A stretch of DNA of 64,000 nt from Martensiomyces pterosporus (Eukaryota > Kickxellomycota > Kickxellomycetes > Kickxellales > Kickxellaceae). Below are positions 17,972-28,349 of this stretch, in pieces (position 1 is the stretch's first letter; each line of letters begins with the position of its first letter). Made by a program: the position numbers and the translations under genes. The DNA lies in NCBI GenBank assembly GCA_025201845.1, contig MU604000.1, positions 19,272 to 83,271 of the forward strand, in the 5' to 3' direction. Below the pieces are notes generated by a model. The model saw nothing but the letters and a program-made list of their open reading frames with translations, made no database searches and was not told the origin of the DNA.

Positions 17972-20900
17972 GCCGCCGCCGCCGCCGCTGCGACCACCCC
18001 CAAGGACACTGCCGACCCCGATGTTGTTGGTGCTGCTACTGAGGATACCACTGCTGCCCCTGTCCAGCCCGATGCCCCTGCTGCTTCTAGCCAGAGCAGC
18101 GCCGCTGACGTTGACACTGTTGCTGACGCTGTGGCCAACGTGTCCCTCTCCGCCGATCTTACTGCTAGCCACGCTACTGCTGCTACCACTGCTACTGATT
18201 CCGCTGCAACTGCTGCTGTTTCCGAGAATGCTTCTGCTGCTGCCGACGACGACGAGCCTGCCTCTGCTGCTGCTGCCTTTGAGAGCGCTGTCGATTCCGC
18301 TGTGGCCAGCACCTCCGGCGATGCCGACAACGACGATGTGGAGACTGAGGAGAGCACTCGCCCCGCTGCGCAAAAGGCCAAAAAGATCCCGCTTGACCTT
18401 GCCAACGAGGACCTCTTCCCCTCGCTTGGGAGCCCCGCTTCCGGGAAGGGCTCTCCTGTTGCCTGGGGCGCAAAGCCGTCTGCTGCGGCTGGCCCTCGCT
18501 CGATGGCCGACCAGCTCAAGAGCAACCGCACCACGGATGTCTTTGATCTGCCTCTGATGCAGGACTCTGTTGGCGATGTTGCTCGCAAGATCATGGAGCG
18601 CACCAAGACGCGCATCGAGATCTCGCACAACAAGGTCCTGAAGACCTCGACTTACCTTATAAGCGGAAAGCCGGAGAACGTTGCGCGTGCCAAGCGCGAG
18701 ATCTGCTCAAAGCTCTCCCCTCAGATCACCAAGGTCATTCAGGTCCCTGCCCTTGTCCGCGCTCAGATCGTCGGCATGCGTGGCCGTACTCTGCAGGGCA
18801 TCCAGACCCGCACCAGCACCGCCATCAACATGCCCAAGCGCCCCGCCTCGGAGACCAAGGCTGGCGACAGCGAGCTCTTCGACATCATTGACATCAGCAT
18901 CTCCGGTGACTCGGTTGGAGTCGCCGCCGCTGTGGCTGAGATCGAGGCGATCGTTGACCAGCGCACCACCAAGCGCGCCGTGCGTGTCGCCGATATCCCC
19001 CACGAGCTCAACCCTCTCCTGATCGGCCGCGGCGGCGCCACCCTTGCTGCCCTGCACGAGGCGCACAAGGACGTCCAGATCCGCATCCCTGGCCCCATCG
19101 ACGCGGACCAGGCCATCTTTGTCGTTGGCGAGCGTGACGCTGTTCAGGATGCCATCGCTGCCATCCGGGAGACTGCCCGCACTCTGCTTCAGAGCACGCA
19201 CACCGTCACTGTCACAATCCCCAAGCGCCAGCACCGCTTCATCGTCGGCGAGCAGGGTGCCGCGCTCAAGGAGATCGCCGATGCCACCGGCTGCAGCGTC
19301 ATCGTGCCTTCGCCCAGAGGCCCGTCGGACCAGATCACCGTTCGCGGCCCCGAGAGCAGCCTCGTACAGGCGCTTGGCCTTGTTATGTCCAAGGCCAACT
19401 CGGTCACCATTGAGGTTGTTGACCCCACCACCATTCACGCGTATGAGCGCCCCTTGCTGTACACTCTGCGTGCCCTGCGCTACTTCTACGACCGCAACCG
19501 CTTCCGCCGCATCGAGAGCGAGCACGGCGTGACTCTGCGTGTCCCGTCGATCTCTGCTGCGGCGAACGCCCAGAACGCCGATCAGGTTCAGATCGAGATC
19601 CAGGGCAAGGACGCCCGCTCCGTGGCTGCTGCCCGCCAGGCGCTCGTTGCGCTGTTCACTGCCTTCCCGCCTTGCCACTTCAACAGCATTGACGTCGAGC
19701 CCCACCTGCACGCCCTCCTTGCTGGCCGGGACGGCTCCAACGTTGCGCGTCTGCAGGCGTCTCGCTCGGTCTACGCGCTGTTCCCCAAGGGCGCCTCGCG
19801 CGAGATCCTTGTCGTTTACGAGGGGTTCAACCCCGATGTCGACAACATTGCGAGCCCTGCCGACCGCGAGCGTGCTACCCGCGACCTGCTGCGCAAGACG
19901 CTTGAGGAGTTCCGCAACACCATCCAGTCGGACAGCACCTACGCCACGAAGGCTGTCAGCGTCCCCGCCAAGCTCCAGCACACTCTGTCCAAGCCGGCAG
20001 CTCTGGAGGAGATCCTGGGCGCAGCCGGCGCCAGCGAGGGCGCAAGCCGTGTGGTTGTCAGGTTCGGAGCCATCTCCTCCTCTGCTGAGCTCGAGAACAC
20101 GCGCACGACTCGCAAGAAGGACGAGGTGGAGCTCGGCGCCGAGGATGTCGAGGTCAAGGGTCTTGCTGCGGCTGTCGACCGCGCGATTGCCGAGATCAAC
20201 AAGCGCGTCAAGGCTGCCGAGGAGCACGAGCGGCTGCACTCGTTCCGCGACGAGTTCCCTGTGCCCCAGCAGCTGGTTGCCCGTGTCATTGGCCGCGGCG
20301 GCGAGAACATCAAGCGCATCCGTGCTGAGCGCGACATCAGCATCGACATTGCCGACAGCAACACGGGTGCGCCTGGCACTGTCAAGCTGCAGGGCACTGC
20401 TGAGGACGTTGCTGCTGTCAAGGCGGAGATCCTCGAGTTTGTTGAGCGCATGGCTGACCAGACATCCGAGATCATCAGCGTGCCGGCCAACATCCACCGC
20501 TCGCTCATTGGCACCGGCGGCCGCTATGTCAAGCGCCTTGAGGAGAAGTACGCAGTGCGCATCCAGTTCCCCTCCTCGCGCCGCGAGGCCGACGACGAGG
20601 CAGGCGCTGCTCTGACGCCTGACCAGATCCGCATCCGCGGCGGCCGCAAGGGCGTTGAGGGCGCCAAGGCCGAGCTCCTCGAGCTTGCTGCGTACGAGGT
20701 CGAGCACAACTTCACTGTCAAGTTCAGCGTCCCTGCTGCCTTCCTGCCGCACATTGTCGGCAAGGCTGGGTCGCACATCAACGAGATCAAGGACGAGAGC
20801 GAGACGCGCATCGACTTTGCCGATGCCAAGGACGGCGAGGCCGAGGTCGAGGCCACGATCGTTGGCACGCGTGCGGGCGTCAAGATTGCGCGCGAGGCCA

Positions 20901-21910
20901 TCGAGGCCATCGTTGCTGAGCAGGCGTCGCAGGTTGACGTCGTTCTCCACGTGCCCGCCAAGCACCACCGCTACCTCATTGGCGCCGGCGGTGGCCGCGT
21001 GCGCGAGCTTGTGACCCAGGCGGGCGGCGACCCCGAGATCATGTCCGGCCCCCGCTCGTGCCGCGTGCAGTTCCCCCGGGCCTCGGAGAGCACCGACGAG
21101 GTCAAGCTCAAGGGCGACCGCGAGGTCGTCGAGAAGGTCAGGGCGCACATCGAGGAGCTTGTGGCTGAGCGCGAGCGCATGACCACGATCGCGATCAGCA
21201 TCCCGGTGTCGCAGCACGCCTTCATCATTGGCCGCGGCGGAGCGCAGCTCAAGCAGCTGCAGGACGAGCACTCGGTCGAGATCCACTTCCACTCGAAGAA
21301 CTCGCGCGCGTCTGCTGCCGAGGACCCCAGCGCTGTGCGCATCACTGGTCTGCCTGAGAACTGCGAGGCCTGCAAGTCCGCGCTTCTGGCGCTTGTCCGC
21401 GACGAGGAGAAGGTCGCCGTGCCACTTGCCCTCCACCAGCGCCTGGGTGGCCGCAGCGGCTCGCTCTGGCGCCGTGTGCGCAGCGAGTTTGATGTCCAGG
21501 TCGATGCTGCCCGCGTCGACAAGGCGCCTGCTCGCCGCATCGACGAGGCCAACGAGGACGAGAGCAGAGACGTTGTCTACCGCGACACCACCGCCGACCT
21601 TGCTGGTCTTACAGCCGAGTGGATTCTGCGTGGCGAAAAGTCGAAGCTTGCGCAGGCGCTCGACATCATCAACAAGGAGGTCGCCAGCCCCAGCCTTGGC
21701 GTTGAGGCTCGTCTGCGCATCGAGCCCCGCTTCCACCGCCACATCATTGGCAAGCAGGGCTCCAACATTTCAAAGATCCGCGACGCAACTGGATGCGAGG
21801 TCACTGTTCCCAAGCGCGGTAGCGAGTCTTCGTGGGTCACCATCTCGGGTGATCGCGATGGCGTCGAGCGTGCCATTGAGCTGATCCGCGAGGCTGTCGA
21901 GGACAACTAG
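17804..21910 (+). CDS. SCP160: Vigilin / Scp160-type multi-KH RNA-binding protein
   Basis: 1368 residues from ATG at 17804 (MSDDLSPAAQ); the open frame upstream to 17462 is not needed. At least eleven KH domains show a recognisable GxxG loop: GMRG (about 323), GRGG (407), GEQG (480), GRDG (640), GRGG (827), GTGG (903), GKAG (986), GAGG (1058), GRGG (1142), GRSG (1215) and GKQG (1316). Degenerate KH repeats lie between them, giving the vigilin layout of about 14. Scp160/vigilin binds polysomal mRNA at the ER and affects translation and chromosome segregation. The N-terminal 180 residues are Ala/Asp-rich disordered sequence with a run of 19 Ala at residues 45-63. No intron. Third positions are strongly GC-biased, which opens a long spurious antisense frame. 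Confidence 0.93.
17936..17992 (+). repeat. Polyalanine-coding GCT/GCC tract
   Basis: Nineteen consecutive Ala codons in the N-terminal tail of vigilin: a run of GCT followed by GCC and a last GCG. The codon switch suggests the run is old enough to have acquired synonymous changes. Confidence 0.9.
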
Positions 21911-22241
21911 GCAGCGCGCGCGCGTGCGCAAAAATAATAAGCGTGGTAGTGCCAGCATCATCGCTCGCATGCACGACTCTATATTCTATGTTTTTATATT
22001 TTATTGTCTAACATTCCACCGAAGACTGGGTCAATGTATGTCTAGGCTACCCAAGAGGAGTGAAATGGAGGCCATGGAAATGTGCGTGGAATGTATGACC
22101 ATCCGCTCTGTGGTTCGGCTGCACCGTTGCTGGTGGGCTATGCCACTATATTCACAACTGACAATCAAAGTACACAATGACTAGGAGACGTCGCATCGCC
22201 CGCACAGCAGCATGGGCCGGTGGCAAAAACCGGATGGCGCG
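21911..22241. other. Convergent 3' flanks of vigilin and the 7TM gene
   Basis: No gene. It starts with a GCGCGC run after the vigilin stop and becomes AT-rich, as expected for two facing 3' untranslated regions. Confidence 0.5.
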
Positions 22242-22856
22242 TCACTGCTTCACAGGGGTAAAAGTGGTGTCGCAAACGACAATGTCCCATGGCAGCTCAT
22301 CCAGCGTTAGAGGGTTGAACGATGCCGTCTCTGCTGCAGAATGCAGCCGCCCAAAAGAAAGACGCTCAGTACCATCGCGCGCCGCATGAGCAGTGTTTCC
22401 CAGACTTGCTCGCTCCTGCAGCGATGCCTTGTACCAAGATCCCCACCACTGCACAAACAGCGCCTTGATCGCGGGCTCCAGACACAGCGACAGAAGAGTT
22501 ATGATTCCCTGCGACGCCAGCATCGCCTGCATTGCCACATACAGCCGCTTGAGATCGCCTGTGCTCTGAGCAGCACCAGTCCGCAGAATCGTGAGGATCC
22601 GCGTCAGTGTTGCGGTGGCCCACGCAACCTCCAGCGAGTGGCAGATGATGATTGTGGCTGGAAACTGGGCGACGCGGCGAAGAACCTTCTTTGCTAGTCT
22701 CCACACCTCCTTCCGCTCCTTGCTCCATCTGGCAAACACCAGCATGTACTCGGCGCCATCGCTTTCCCTGCTGCCAACTGCGGGTGTGGCAGCAGCTGAG
22801 CTCAGCCTTTGCTCTTGCCTGGGCCCAGACTCGGCATCGGGGGCATCTCCACCACC

Positions 22857-22891
<35 letters not shown>

Positions 22892-23801
22892 GGTTGGCGC
22901 TGTTTTTGATGCCGCTTTTGCTTGCTGCAGCACCCGAGTCTATCCCTCTAGTGTTGCTGCTGCGAACGGCTATTGCGTTTCTTCCGTCAAGCGCCTGCTG
23001 GTGCTGAGCAATGAGCTGCGCTGTACGCCGGCGGTCGACACACAGGCGATATATGACAGCTGCAATAACCACTATGCAGTACGCAAGGGTCAGAGCCAGC
23101 CATCCAAAGTATGTCGCCCAGCACCACAGCAGCCCGGCAACAACGGCTCGCCGCGCATCATCGGTTTGCATGTCGTTTGGGTTAAAGTCGCGTGGAACCG
23201 ATTCAAGCGAAAAGTAGGAGCAGTGGCCAGATCCCAGTGTCGGGTCGTAGTTGATCCAGGCGTACGAAAACCGCGTGAGTGGCAATAGCGCTAGCAGCAG
23301 CGAGAGCAAGAAGGACGATATGATGAACCGCTTCTCATAGCTCAGCGGTCTGTTCACCCGGTACACAATAACCGCGTGAAGGTGGACGGAGAGCAGAGCG
23401 CGAACGAATACTGAAAGAAGCGAGAAAAGCGTCAGCCCAAACATGGCTGCCTCGCAGTTCTGCTGGCTGTCTGGCCGCGTGTCTGACTGCGATATCACCA
23501 TGTCGTACACCCTGAACATGGAGTAGAAAACGTCGATTATCGAGGCTAGCAGAATCAGCCGTATTGACACTGGCTGCTGGCTCCAGCGGCGCGCACTGCC
23601 ATGCTGGCGCCTCAAGCAGACAAGTAGGAGGATACATCCAAAACTACACAGTATGCTGAGCGCGTTGAAGAGCAGCAAGAGGTCAAACGCCACTGGGCTA
23701 TACAGGTTCTTGGAATCTTGGTTTGTTGTAGGGACTGGTGTGTGCAGCAGAGGTTTGAACGGGTTGTCCTGGGCCTGATCTGTGGTATTTGTGGCCTCCA
23801 T
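22242..23801 (-). CDS. Seven-transmembrane, GPCR-like protein
   Basis: 519 residues, intron-free. Seven hydrophobic segments can be placed at roughly residues 38-65, 78-105, 117-150, 160-185, 218-252, 385-412 and 425-455. The layout is N-out, with about 120 residues of Ser/Arg/Gly-rich loop between TM5 and TM6 and a 65-residue polar tail. A conserved-looking Cys precedes TM3 (NCEAAMFG) and another lies in the TM4-5 loop (GHCSYF), which could form the usual disulphide. The design fits fungal GPCRs of the Git3/Gpr1 or cAMP-receptor-like classes. I cannot name the class or ligand, and no Dicty-CAR signature is clear. It probably acts at the plasma membrane with G proteins. It is divergent from PRP46. 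Confidence 0.68.
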
Positions 23802-24581
23802 TTACTTTGAAATGCTCTGCTGCTGGGAATACAGCTATTATACAGCAAGAGTGTGTGGAGTAATTAAAATAGGTACTATTGAGAGTGTATTGCTCGCTTG
23901 CCAGTGGGTAGAGGTAAAATGATGCATCCACATTTTTGTATTGCGCCTGCAAACGCGTTCAAATGGCTTTGCGTCAGATATTTATACTTGCGTATAAATG
24001 GCAGGCAGACAGACAGGTAGGCGCAGCGATTCATCGGACTCGCTTATACGCTATACAGGACGCAATATTGGAGCATATCCCCGTGTGGCCAAGCGTTTCG
24101 CACTGTGGTTGTTCATTGTTTTTTTGCGCACACGGGTCGAGAGAGAGGAAGGCACTGCCAGTGCTGTTTTCACTTTGTCTCGATTTCTCAGGACGAGGTT
24201 CGTGTATATTGCACGCAATTTGCAACACTTATTGTGTCTAGCGGCGAATAAACACATGGGCTTTGGCAAGCCATTTCCCCTTATTAAATGCTTACGCCAT
24301 GCCTCGTAGCAAATGGATGTGGCACAGACGCCTCCAACAAGATAATAAGGATAAATCCGCTCTCTCAGCTCACGCATGTGTGTGCACAGCGTGATCAGGA
24401 GTCATAATAGCCAATATCCGCAAGCAATGGCGTAACATATCTAAAAACAAGCGACCAAAAAACTGGGGCCATGCTTTTGTCGCTATTGTTTACGCCTCCG
24501 TTCCCTCCCCTTTTATTCATTGCTGCTTTATAGTAGCCACTCACACAGGCAGAAACACAGGAAGACCGGAGAGGCAACGCC
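23802..24581. other. Intergenic between 7TM gene and PRP46
   Basis: 780 AT-richer bases carrying both promoters. No convincing ORF, tRNA or repeat is visible. Confidence 0.5.
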
Positions 24582-26093
24582 ATGTCAGGGTCAGCTGGCA
24601 ATCGAACACCAAGCGCGCTGGCCTTGGCTAGCGTGACAAGCACGTATAGCCTGTTCGAGGGATCAGCCGCCACCGAAAACATCCACGATGCTGAGGACAA
24701 GAGCCGTGTTGCAAAGGTTGCTGTAAAGTACCGTGATGAATATCTGTCCTCTCGCGAGCTCCCTCGTGGAGTTGAGCAGCACGGAGCCAAAAACGGCACG
24801 GCGAATGGAGAAAGCATAGCAGCACAGGATGCCAAAACAATAGGCCACACAGCCAGGCTTCTTACAATGGGCGGAGGGCCAGCTGCAACCGGGGCGGCCC
24901 CAGGATTCAGAGCAACAGATGTTGAGCAGGATGTCCAAAAGGTGCTTGACGGTCTTTCGGGCAAGCAGTCAAAGTCCAAAGCAAAGAAGGCTAAGAAGCC
25001 TACGCGTGACCTTGTCCTGGCAGCTGCTGAGAAGAGCAACAGCATGGCTGGCAATATGCCGCCGCCGCCTGGCCAGCAGATTGTGCGCAAGCGGCATTAT
25101 GAGCCTGTCAAGCCCGACTGGCATGCGCCTTGGAAGCTGATGCGCGTGATTAGCGGACACATTGGGTGGGTCAGGTCGCTGGCTGTGGAGCCCGGCAACA
25201 AGTGGTTTGCCTCAGGATCAGTAGACCGCACAATAAAGATCTGGGATCTTGCATCGGGGACTCTAAAGCTCACGCTCACCGGCCATATCTCGCCTGTGCG
25301 CGGACTGGCAGTTTCGCCGCGCCACCCCTACCTGTTTTCCTGCGGCGAGGACAAGCAGGTCAAGTGCTGGGACCTGGAAACAAACAAGGTTGTGCGCCAG
25401 TACCACGGCCACCTGTCTGGCGTCTACGCCCTGGCCCTGCACCCCGTGCTGGATCTGCTGGTCACAGGCGGCCGTGACTCGGTCGCTCGCGTCTGGGACA
25501 TGCGGACAAAGCAGCAAGTGCACGTTCTTGCTGGCCACAAATCCACCATCTCGGCGCTGCAGTGCCAGGAGGCTGATCCACAGGTCATCTCCTCCTCGAT
25601 GGACTCTACAGTGCGCCTGTGGGACCTTGCTGCCGGAAAATCCATGACTACGCTGACACACCACAAGAAGTCTGTGCGCGCACTTGCGCTGCACCCAACC
25701 GAGTTTGGTTTTGCCAGCGCAAGCTCGGACAACATCAAGCAGTGGAGGTGCCCTAAGGGAGAGTTTGTGCAGAACTTTGAGGGCCATAACGCCATTGTCA
25801 ACTCGCTTTCGGCCAACAGCGACGGCGTGCTATTCTCAGGTGCCGACAACGGATCGATGCGGTTCTGGGATTGGAAGAGCGGGTACTGCTTCCAAGAGGC
25901 CGAGACGGTTGTCCAGCCAGGCTCCTTGGACAGCGAGGCTGGCATATTCTGCTCAACGTTTGACCGTACTGGATTCCGCCTGATCACGGGCGAGGCCGAT
26001 AAAACAATCAAGATCTGGAAGGAGGATGACGAGGCCACTGAGGAGTCCCATCCTATCGACTTCAGGCCCAGCCTTGGACGCCGGCGCTTCTAA
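24582..26093 (+). CDS. PRP46: Pre-mRNA splicing factor Prp46/PLRG1, WD40 protein
   Basis: 503 residues, intron-free. A disordered N-terminal region of about 185 residues leads into [16 protein letters not shown], the PLRG1-specific entry to the propeller. Seven WD40 blades follow (WVRSLAVEP to IKIWD, then [44 protein letters not shown] and the FCSTFDRTG blade). The ending [18 protein letters not shown] and RPSLGRRRF match the PLRG1 C-terminus closely. Prp46 is a core NineTeen-related (Prp19/CDC5L) spliceosome component in the nucleus. Its 3' end converges on FMP25 with about 100 bases between stops. Confidence 0.95.
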   Translation: MSGSAGNRTPSALALASVTSTYSLFEGSAATENIHDAEDKSRVAKVAVKYRDEYLSSRELPRGVEQHGAKNGTANGESIAAQDAKTIGHTARLLTMGGGPAATGAAPGFRATDVEQDVQKVLDGLSGKQSKSKAKKAKKPTRDLVLAAAEKSNSMAGNMPPPPGQQIVRKRHYEPVKPDWHAPWKLMRVISGHIGWVRSLAVEPGNKWFASGSVDRTIKIWDLASGTLKLTLTGHISPVRGLAVSPRHPYLFSCGEDKQVKCWDLETNKVVRQYHGHLSGVYALALHPVLDLLVTGGRDSVARVWDMRTKQQVHVLAGHKSTISALQCQEADPQVISSSMDSTVRLWDLAAGKSMTTLTHHKKSVRALALHPTEFGFASASSDNIKQWRCPKGEFVQNFEGHNAIVNSLSANSDGVLFSGADNGSMRFWDWKSGYCFQEAETVVQPGSLDSEAGIFCSTFDRTGFRLITGEADKTIKIWKEDDEATEESHPIDFRPSLGRRRF

Positions 26094-26162
26094 GCAGCAG
26101 GTTTATATAGCGTCCAAAGTATTCGAGCTCATTTGATGCTGCTGCTCGAGCTGACTTTATCA

Positions 26163-26180
26163 ACAAAAAAAAAAAAAAAA
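26163..26180. repeat. Poly(A) run between convergent genes
   Basis: A run of A of about 17 bases between the stop codons of PRP46 and FMP25. It is a simple homopolymer with no further structure. Confidence 0.7.
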
Positions 26181-26197
26181 GAAACAAAAACATGTTG

Positions 26198-28066
26198 CTA
26201 CTTGGCTGAGGGCCTTAGGAATGCAGCTGTGACGCTATGACCAGCGACGAATGCTTGCTCGACCAGTGCCTTTCCAGCAGGACGATCAGCACCAGTGGTT
26301 CTAAAGCTCAGGGCAGAGACCCACTGGCTTGGTGCAGCCTGCAGACGAGGCGCCATCACATTGCTGTATCCAGATGTGTCCCTGGCCGAGCGGGCACCCT
26401 GGGCAGACCCCCTGGTGGTGTACAGTGGCGGTGGGTGGTCTGGCTCAACAAAGCGATGCCGGCGGTCGGGGATGCACTGGCCGCTCGAGTTGCTGCCCCA
26501 CACGAGAACGTCGTATCCATAGAGGGGCACCTTGCCCACAGAATCGCCAGACTTGTCCAGCACGACGTTCGTCTTATTTTCGCGCACAGCCACTACATGC
26601 TCGTTGGCCGCTGATATAGAGCGAATGCCAACCGGCCTGCGCGTCCCAGACTCCGCGTCAAACTCTTGGTGGTTGGAAAGAGCCGCGATCTTCGTAAACT
26701 TGCCCTGCATATGAGCCATCGTTCCGTTTCCTAGCTGGCCGTTGATGCCACAGCCACACGACAGCAGCTGGATGTTGTCGTCCTGCTTGACCTCGACGTA
26801 GGAGGTTGTGCCGCCAGCAGCGATCTGCACTGCACGAGCTGCCTCCGGCCTGAACAGGCCATCCTTCCACAGCTTTCGAAGAGGTGTGATTTGGCTGACC
26901 GTCGAGTTGGCCTCCGTAAAGTCGCCCTGTGCTAGCTGGCCAAAGTCATTGGCGCCGCACCCGTAGACATCGCCATCTGTGGTCAACAGAAGCGTGTGTT
27001 CGCTGCCACAAGCAGCAGCGCTAAACGTCCTGTTGGCCATGACTCTTTTGAGCTTGAACAAGGCACTGTCTGGCTGCGCCTGTGGACCATGACCCAGCTG
27101 GTGGCGAGAGTTGCCGTCAGGGCCAAGCGCGCAGGTGTAGACGTTGCCATAGTTTGTGGTCGCAGCCAAGTGATCCTTGCCAGCAGAGATGGCTACTACA
27201 TTCTCACGCCAGCCAAGTTTCGGCTCAAACTCCAGCACACGCTCGGTCGCTGCCTGCTCATGAGACTCGCTTGAGCTGGGGTTGCTGTTGCCTCGAATCA
27301 CACGAACGCGGCTCTTCTTGTCAAGGGCAGCAATGTAGTTGTCGCTGGCAGCCAGTGCATGAATGCCAGCGTCCTTGAGCGTGCACGTTGGTCTGTGCGG
27401 GGTGTTCTTGCCAGCAAACCCAGTGCCCCATTGGTACAGGTTGCCGTCAACGTCAACTGCGGCGGCATGTGTCTTTGCGAAAGCAGCGTCACGGATCACC
27501 TTGCCCTCAAGACCAGGGACGGCTGCCTTAAATCCAACGCCCGATCCAGGGTGCAAGGGGTCCACCAATCCGTATTCGTTCGACCCAACTACATATAGTC
27601 CTGGATGAGTCCATGCCCAGTTCACTTGCTCCAGCGCAGACATTGTGGATACAGGCGCCATCTTTGCACGCATGCGGCGCTGGCGACGGGCTTCGTTCCT
27701 GGACTCTTTCTCTGCCTCGACCAGATCGCCTGACACACTGCTGCTGCTGCTCCATGGCAAGTGGCGCTGAATGCTCTGTCCGTATTCGCTGTACAGATAG
27801 TACGAAAGGCCGCCAAGGAAAAACACAGATGCGCCGACTGCATAGGGCGAAACCTCAGGCTCAACACCCTCGATCTCTCCGTCTAGACTATCAATTTGCG
27901 GCCCTTTGTGATGTTGCTCGTGCTGCCCGTGCTGCTCATGCTGCCGCTGCTCAGCCTGCCTGCAGACGCGTGCCCTCGTGTGGAGACGTGCCGCCCCTGC
28001 TGAAAGGGCAGTGCTCTGGAGCCCGATTGCCGGCCGCTTCGCAGTCTGGAGTGCTGCCCGGTACAT
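26198..28066 (-). CDS. FMP25: Mitochondrial RCC1-repeat protein, Fmp25/RCC1L-like
   Basis: 622 residues, intron-free. The N-terminus is basic and free of acidic residues (MYRAALQTAKRPAIGLQ, then ARLHTRARVCR), a good mitochondrial presequence. One hydrophobic segment follows at about 75-93 (YAVGASVFFLGGLSYYLYS). RCC1-type propeller repeats then appear: GLYVVGSNEYG, GNLYQWGTGFAGKN, NVYTCALGPDG, GDVYGCGANDFGQLAQGD, SCGCGINGQLGNG and VLVWGSNSSGQC. In yeast, Fmp25 is a mitochondrial inner-membrane protein needed for complex III assembly; human RCC1L acts in mitoribosome biogenesis. The RCC1 fold and mitochondrial topology are seen; equivalence to Fmp25 is by architecture. It is head-to-head with CFT1. 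Confidence 0.85.
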   Translation of the reverse strand: MYRAALQTAKRPAIGLQSTALSAGAARLHTRARVCRQAEQRQHEQHGQHEQHHKGPQIDSLDGEIEGVEPEVSPYAVGASVFFLGGLSYYLYSEYGQSIQRHLPWSSSSSVSGDLVEAEKESRNEARRQRRMRAKMAPVSTMSALEQVNWAWTHPGLYVVGSNEYGLVDPLHPGSGVGFKAAVPGLEGKVIRDAAFAKTHAAAVDVDGNLYQWGTGFAGKNTPHRPTCTLKDAGIHALAASDNYIAALDKKSRVRVIRGNSNPSSSESHEQAATERVLEFEPKLGWRENVVAISAGKDHLAATTNYGNVYTCALGPDGNSRHQLGHGPQAQPDSALFKLKRVMANRTFSAAACGSEHTLLLTTDGDVYGCGANDFGQLAQGDFTEANSTVSQITPLRKLWKDGLFRPEAARAVQIAAGGTTSYVEVKQDDNIQLLSCGCGINGQLGNGTMAHMQGKFTKIAALSNHQEFDAESGTRRPVGIRSISAANEHVVAVRENKTNVVLDKSGDSVGKVPLYGYDVLVWGSNSSGQCIPDRRHRFVEPDHPPPLYTTRGSAQGARSARDTSGYSNVMAPRLQAAPSQWVSALSFRTTGADRPAGKALVEQAFVAGHSVTAAFLRPSAK

Positions 28067-28349
28067 GGTGGTGGCGCTACTAAGAGATAAGATGGATGGA
28101 GCGGAGCAGAAAAGCGGCAGCTTGAAAAGCGGACTGAGCTTGCTGTTTACGACTATCGCTCACCGGGATCACTGGCGACTCGGCTCTTGAGAGCTGACAT
28201 ATTTTCCTCTTCACGAACGTTCAGCCCCAGCTCAGACGAGAGCCAGCCCCAGGCCAATACGCGTTTGCGCTGCTGCCGCGGTACGCCAGCTTTCTTGCTT
28301 TATTACTCCAGCTGTTTCTCATTTATCAGCACTCTTGAACAAACAGCGA
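28067..28349. promoter_or_regulatory. Divergent promoter FMP25 / CFT1
   Basis: 283 bases separate start codons that point away from each other, so both promoters must share this short stretch. The right part is T/C-rich. No clear TATA box was found. Confidence 0.45.

Noticed and set aside
18707..21742. 1011-codon open frame antisense to vigilin
   Set aside because: It lies wholly within the multi-KH gene, has no family resemblance and is Leu/Arg/Asp/Val-rich, as expected when GC-biased third positions remove stops from the complementary frame.
24080..24150. tRNA-like opening, GTGTGGCCAAGCG
   Set aside because: It resembles the D-arm start of tRNA-Ser/Leu, but no acceptor stem, anticodon arm or TTCGA T-loop at proper distance could be found.
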